The translations under genes were made by a program, and so were the position numbers. The notes under the pieces were generated by a model. That model saw only the letters and a program-made list of their open reading frames with translations, made no database searches and had not been told where the DNA came from. A stretch of DNA of 64,000 nucleotides. Origin: Mycolicibacterium frederiksbergense. GTDB lineage: Bacteria > Actinomycetota > Actinomycetes > Mycobacteriales > Mycobacteriaceae. The stretch is from contig NZ_CP038799.1 in NCBI RefSeq assembly GCF_012223425.1, forward strand, positions 4,014,249 to 4,078,248, given 5' to 3'. Position 1 is the first letter of the stretch; every line of letters begins with the position of its first letter. Positions 60,541 to 64,000 of the stretch are shown here, piece by piece.

Positions 60541-60861
60541 GTGACGTACACGATTGCCGAACCCTGCGTCGACGTGAAAGACAAGGCATGCATCGAGGAA
60601 TGCCCTGTCGATTGCATCTATGAGGGTGCACGCATGCTGTACATCCACCCGGATGAATGCGTCGACTGCGGCGCATGCGAACCGGTGTGCCCGGTCGAGG
60701 CCATCTACTACGAAGATGACGTCCCCGATCAGTGGAGCAACTACACACAGATCAACGCGGACTTCTTCAGCGAGCTCGGCTCCCCGGGCGGCGCGTCGAA
60801 GGTCGGTCAGACCGACAACGATCCGCAGATCATCAAGGATCTCGAACCCAAGGGCGAGTGA
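60541..60861 (+). CDS. fdxC: Seven-iron ferredoxin FdxC
   Basis: 106 residues. Cys9, Cys17, Cys21 (EPCVDVKDKACIEECP) for the [3Fe-4S] cluster and CVDCGACEPVCP for the [4Fe-4S] cluster, the 7Fe layout of mycobacterial FdxC (Rv1177). Electron donor to P450s and other reductases. GTG 60541 has AGGAG eight bases upstream. Stop overlaps dapC (GTGA). Confidence 0.95.
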   Translation: MTYTIAEPCVDVKDKACIEECPVDCIYEGARMLYIHPDECVDCGACEPVCPVEAIYYEDDVPDQWSNYTQINADFFSELGSPGGASKVGQTDNDPQIIKDLEPKGE

Positions 60862-61952
60862 ACTCACCTAAATCGACGTCACTGCCAGTGTTCCCGTGGG
60901 ACACCCTGGCAGACGTCACTGCCACCGCGCGCGCTCATCCCGAGGGCATCGTCGACCTGTCGGTCGGCACCCCCGTGGATGATGTCGCCCCGGTGATTCG
61001 TGCGGCGCTGGCGGACGCGAGCGCCACCCCGGGGTACCCGACCACCGCGGGCACACCCGAACTGCGCGCATCGATCCATGCTGCGCTGGAACGCCGATTC
61101 GGTATCACCGATGTGGCTCCGGCCGCGGTGCTGCCGGTCATCGGCACCAAGGAGCTCATCGCCTGGCTGCCGACGCTGTTGGGTCTGGGATCCGATGACA
61201 CCGTGGTGATCCCGGAGTTGGCGTACCCCACCTATGACGTGGGTGCCCGGCTGGCCGGAGCCCGGGTGCTCGCCGCGGATTCGCTGACCCAGATAGGCCC
61301 GCAGACACCGGCGCTGGTGTTCCTGAACTCGCCGAGCAATCCCTCGGGCAAGGTGCTCGGTGTCGACCACCTGCGCAAGGTGGTGGGCTGGGCCCGCGAG
61401 CGTGGCGTACTGATCGCCTCCGACGAGTGCTATCTCGGGTTGGCCTGGGATGCCCAGCCGCTGTCGGTGCTGCATCCGTCGGTGTGCGACGGCGACCACA
61501 CCGGTCTGCTGGCCATTCACTCGTTGTCCAAGACATCCTCGCTGGCGGGTTACCGGGCCGGCTTCGTGGCGGGTGATCCCGCCGTGGTGGCCGAACTGCT
61601 GGCGGTGCGCAAGCACGCCGGGATGATGGTGCCCGGGCCCATTCAGGCGGCCATGGTCGCGGCGCTGGACGATGACGACCACATCGCGGTGCAACGCGAG
61701 CGTTACGCCCAGCGGCGTGCGGTGCTGCTGCCCGCACTACGCGGCGCAGGCTTCACCGTCGACCACTCCGAGGCGGGGCTGTACCTGTGGGCGACCCGCG
61801 GCGAGCCCTGCCGGGACACCCTGGCCTGGCTGGCGCAGCGCGGAATCCTGGTGGCGCCCGGCGAGTTCTACGGCCCGGCCGGCGCCCAGCACGTGCGGGT
61901 GGCGCTCACGGCGACCGACGAACGGATCGCCGCCGCGGCGGCGCGGCTCTGA
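60858..61952 (+). CDS. dapC: N-succinyldiaminopimelate aminotransferase DapC
   Basis: 364 residues. PLP-dependent class I aminotransferase, which makes N-succinyl-LL-2,6-diaminopimelate in the lysine/peptidoglycan pathway. PLP Lys is in SLSKTSSLAGYRAGF (about residue 225), Asn in FLNSPSNPSGKV and Asp-Tyr in DECYLGL. Starts GTG 60858 inside the fdxC stop. Same pair as Rv1177-Rv1178. Confidence 0.93.
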   Translation: MNSPKSTSLPVFPWDTLADVTATARAHPEGIVDLSVGTPVDDVAPVIRAALADASATPGYPTTAGTPELRASIHAALERRFGITDVAPAAVLPVIGTKELIAWLPTLLGLGSDDTVVIPELAYPTYDVGARLAGARVLAADSLTQIGPQTPALVFLNSPSNPSGKVLGVDHLRKVVGWARERGVLIASDECYLGLAWDAQPLSVLHPSVCDGDHTGLLAIHSLSKTSSLAGYRAGFVAGDPAVVAELLAVRKHAGMMVPGPIQAAMVAALDDDDHIAVQRERYAQRRAVLLPALRGAGFTVDHSEAGLYLWATRGEPCRDTLAWLAQRGILVAPGEFYGPAGAQHVRVALTATDERIAAAAARL

Positions 61953-62131
61953 ACCCTGCGCCGAGCGGCCGGCTATGGCACGTGGATCGGCCGTCTGGCG
62001 TGTGACAACTGGCCACCGGGCAGTGTGAGCTCAGGCCGTTGACATCACGCGGCTGGACTGGTTAGTTCTCGAAAGACCGTAATTCCGGTCAGCTCTGCCA
62101 ACTTCGGTTCGATGAGGAGCCAGCTGCCGAC
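61953..62131. other. Intergenic region dapC to SnoaL gene
   Basis: 179 nt. TTGACA (62039-62044) with ttagtt after 17 nt is a weak promoter candidate for the downstream SnoaL gene. I saw no hairpin terminator for dapC. Confidence 0.35.
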
Positions 62132-62575
62132 ATGTCTGCCAGCGCGCGCCAGATCGAGAACCTGCTGTACACCTACGCCGAGCGCATCGACGCCGGCGAC
62201 CTGGATGGTGTGGCCGAACTTTTCGCGCACGGCCGGATCTGCGGAGTGGAGGACGGCCCGCCCGAGACGGTGTTCAGCGGAACCGAACGCGTCCGGCAGA
62301 TGTATGACATGGCGACCCGGCTGTACGAGGACGGCACCCCGAAAACCAAGCATCTGACCAGCAATGCGCGCATCGAGGTCGACGAGGTGGCGGGAACCGC
62401 GCGGAGTCGGTCCAATTACCTGGTCACCCAGGCGACACCGGACCTGCCGCTGCAGGTCATCGTGACCGGCCACTACCGCGACACCTTCCACCGGGTCGAC
62501 GGTCGATGGTGGTTCGACACCCGGACCATGTTCATCGATCAGGTCGGCGATGTCAGCCACCACCTGAAGTTCTGA
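62132..62575 (+). CDS. SnoaL-like (NTF2-fold) protein
   Basis: 147 residues. NTF2-like fold of the SnoaL_4 group: RQIENLLYTYAERIDAGDLD, GVAELFAHGRICG, and RVDGRWWFDTRTMFID. Members are steroid/aromatic dehydratases, isomerases or small ligand-binding proteins. First gene of a transcription unit with the sulfotransferase 5 nt downstream. Reaction unknown. Confidence 0.88.
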   Translation: MSASARQIENLLYTYAERIDAGDLDGVAELFAHGRICGVEDGPPETVFSGTERVRQMYDMATRLYEDGTPKTKHLTSNARIEVDEVAGTARSRSNYLVTQATPDLPLQVIVTGHYRDTFHRVDGRWWFDTRTMFIDQVGDVSHHLKF

Positions 62576-62580
62576 CCGCC

Positions 62581-63786
62581 GTGCCCCGAGGTTCACCGTT
62601 CGACGCGGCAGACCTCATGGCGGCCGCCCGGGGCAAGGAACGGCTGGACGATTGGGGGCCGCTGGCGTTCGAGACACCGCTCGCGGTGCTGGCCGGCAGT
62701 TACGCCGAAGCGGACCTCAACCAGATCGGGGAACACCTGCTGCGGTCGGGGCTGGTGCACGGCCTGCGGATGCGATTGCGTGCGCAGGAATGGATCCGGC
62801 GACATCCCGAGATTCTCTCCGAGACGATCCTCGCTCCGATCGTGGTGGTCGGGATGATGCGCAGTGGAACAACGCTGCTGCAACGATTGCTGGCCGCCGA
62901 CCCGCGCTTTCACTGCGCCTACGGCTGGGAGGTGGTGGAGGTTGGCCCGAAGCTGGACTACCGGTGGTCGGGGCCCGAGGATCCCCGCATCCTGATCAGT
63001 GCGGCGCGCGAGGCGAAATCGCGGGAGATGGCACCGGAACTGTTCGCGATCCACCCCATGTACGCTCGCGAGCCCGAAGAGGAGATCGTCTTCCTGTCGG
63101 ATGCTTTTCTGTCCCATGTGCCGGAGTCGGGCGCCCACCTGCCCACCTACCGGTCCTGGATCGACGGGCAGGACTTCACCCCCGCCTATGAGCACCTGTA
63201 CCGGATGCTGCAGTTCCTGCAGTGGCAGAAGCGCCAGGCCGGCCGGGCGGATTCGGGCACCGCCCGGCGGTGGGTGCTGAAAACGCCCGCGCACCTGGGC
63301 TATCTCGATACGCTGCGGGCCCGGTTCCCCGATCTGCATCTGGTGCACATGCACCGTGATCCGCGCGACACCATCCCCTCCGGTGCGAGCCTGAACGCCA
63401 CATTGCATGCCATGCACGCCGACCGCGTCGATCCGGCGCGGGTCGGAGCCCAATGGCTGGCCCGGATGGGCTGGACCAACGATCGCGCCATGGCGGTCCG
63501 GGACGGCTGGGTCGACGAGGACGTGCGTGTCACCGATGTCGACTTCGGCACCGCGGTGGCCGATCCGATCGGACAGGTGTCCCGGGTGTACGACGCGATC
63601 GGTGAACCGCTGACCGCCGACGCCGAGCGCGCGATGCGGCGCTGGTTGGCCGAACGCCCCCGCGAGACGGCGCGACCGTCATACACGGCCGCCGACTACG
63701 GACTCAGCGGCGCCGAGATCGACGAGCGGTTCACGGCCTACAACAGACGCTTCCGCGGCGCCGTCCCATCCACCCGAGGAGAATGA
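62581..63786 (+). CDS. Sulfotransferase family protein
   Basis: 401 residues from GTG 62581. PAPS-binding 5'-loop VVGMMRSGTTLLQRLLAA (about 95-112) and 3'-phosphate motif HMHRDPRDTIPSGASLNAT (about 258-276) are intact, as in the large Stf-type mycobacterial sulfotransferases. It would transfer sulfate from PAPS to a lipid, sterol or alcohol. Tight spacing with the SnoaL gene and with the next gene suggests one operon. Confidence 0.9.
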   Translation: MPRGSPFDAADLMAAARGKERLDDWGPLAFETPLAVLAGSYAEADLNQIGEHLLRSGLVHGLRMRLRAQEWIRRHPEILSETILAPIVVVGMMRSGTTLLQRLLAADPRFHCAYGWEVVEVGPKLDYRWSGPEDPRILISAAREAKSREMAPELFAIHPMYAREPEEEIVFLSDAFLSHVPESGAHLPTYRSWIDGQDFTPAYEHLYRMLQFLQWQKRQAGRADSGTARRWVLKTPAHLGYLDTLRARFPDLHLVHMHRDPRDTIPSGASLNATLHAMHADRVDPARVGAQWLARMGWTNDRAMAVRDGWVDEDVRVTDVDFGTAVADPIGQVSRVYDAIGEPLTADAERAMRRWLAERPRETARPSYTAADYGLSGAEIDERFTAYNRRFRGAVPSTRGE

Positions 63787-64000
63787 ATGCCCGAACACCC
63801 GGTGGCCACGACGGCCCAACACGAACAGGAGCTCGCGGCGCTGAACCTGCTGGAGCATCCGACGGTGCAAGCCGCCTACCGCAGTGTCGCCGAGACCTGG
63901 CTCGGGCGGGCCAAGGCCTCCGAAGCGATGCGGGCACGCTTTGACGACGCGTTCGCAGAGGTGATGTTCTCGGCGGCGGTATGGTCGTCCAACCAGGACA
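63787..64000 (+). CDS. Hypothetical protein, 3' partial
   Basis: ATG 63787 immediately follows the sulfotransferase stop and has GAGGAG upstream. 71 residues are seen, beginning MPEHPVATTAQHEQELAALN and running to the window end (AEVMFSAAVWSSNQ). Helical, acidic, no motif seen yet. Likely an enzyme or partner of the sulfotransferase operon. Confidence 0.85.
   Translation, partial: MPEHPVATTAQHEQELAALNLLEHPTVQAAYRSVAETWLGRAKASEAMRARFDDAFAEVMFSAAVWSSNQD

Noticed and set aside
62039..62067. TTGACA with ttagtt as a promoter of the SnoaL gene
   Set aside because: The -35 is good but the -10 matches poorly; listed only as a weak possibility in the intergenic entry.
1..64000. tRNA, rRNA, CRISPR arrays, transposases and prophage genes
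   Set aside because: I found no cloverleaf-like sequence, no spaced direct repeats of CRISPR type, and no transposase or integrase motif on either strand; a covariance-model search was not possible here.

Overview
This is 64 kb of a high-GC actinobacterial chromosome, almost certainly a fast-growing Mycobacterium (Mycolicibacterium). The evidence is the mycobacterium-specific gene set (pimE, lpqW, mshB, fbiC, an MmpL transporter, a 13E12/DUF222 element, Rv1155-type F420 enzyme, Ala/Pro-rich secreted proteins), the frequent GTG starts and the gene order. From memory of the M. tuberculosis map, the backbone follows Rv1141c to Rv1178: echA - mcr - SDR - mmpL13 - methyltransferase - sirtuin - GntR - Rv1155 - Rv1156 - Rv1157c/Rv1158c - pimE - PCD - mutT2 - typA - lpqW - mshB - Rv1171 - fbiC - fadH - PadR - fdxC - dapC.

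Layout. 1-9 kb: acyl-CoA metabolism (partial enoyl-CoA hydratase, LCAD-like dehydrogenase), a secreted fasciclin protein, two MFS exporters, a GlxA-type regulator, and an epimerase/CPBP-protease pair. 8-19 kb: lipid-related block (echA, mcr, SDR, nitronate monooxygenase), a frameshifted 13E12 HNH element flanked by two related palindromes, an intact mmpL with its TetR and methyltransferase, a sirtuin and a small GntR regulator. 19-25 kb: PucR regulator divergent from a Baeyer-Villiger-type monooxygenase, a coupled methyltransferase-DUF1697-methyltransferase operon, and the F420/PPOX enzyme. 25-36 kb: an accessory transport island with an acyltransferase, an MFS exporter, an acetate-type symporter with its DUF485 partner, two unknown membrane proteins, and a LytS/LytTR two-component system co-transcribed with a second symporter module. 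36-50 kb: cell-envelope and housekeeping genes (ANTAR regulator, HhH-GPD protein, Ala/Pro-rich proteins, pimE, mutT2, typA, lpqW, ClC channel, mshB). 50-64 kb: fbiC followed closely by a large LuxR-type ATPase regulator, DUF2231 membrane protein, YceI, fadH-PadR, fdxC-dapC, and a SnoaL-sulfotransferase operon running off the end.

Together the genes serve envelope lipid and PIM/LAM synthesis (mmpL, pimE, lpqW), redox cofactors (fbiC for F420, mshB for mycothiol, fdxC), fatty-acid oxidation, and carboxylate uptake. Several genes under 60 codons were read directly from the sequence (DUF5302, DUF1059, a basic Cys-rich protein beside typA, a 35-residue ORF before Rv1171). Two loci carry apparent frameshifts in GC runs (13E12 and DUF2231) and may be assembly errors or real lesions. 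No tRNA, rRNA, CRISPR array or transposase was seen.
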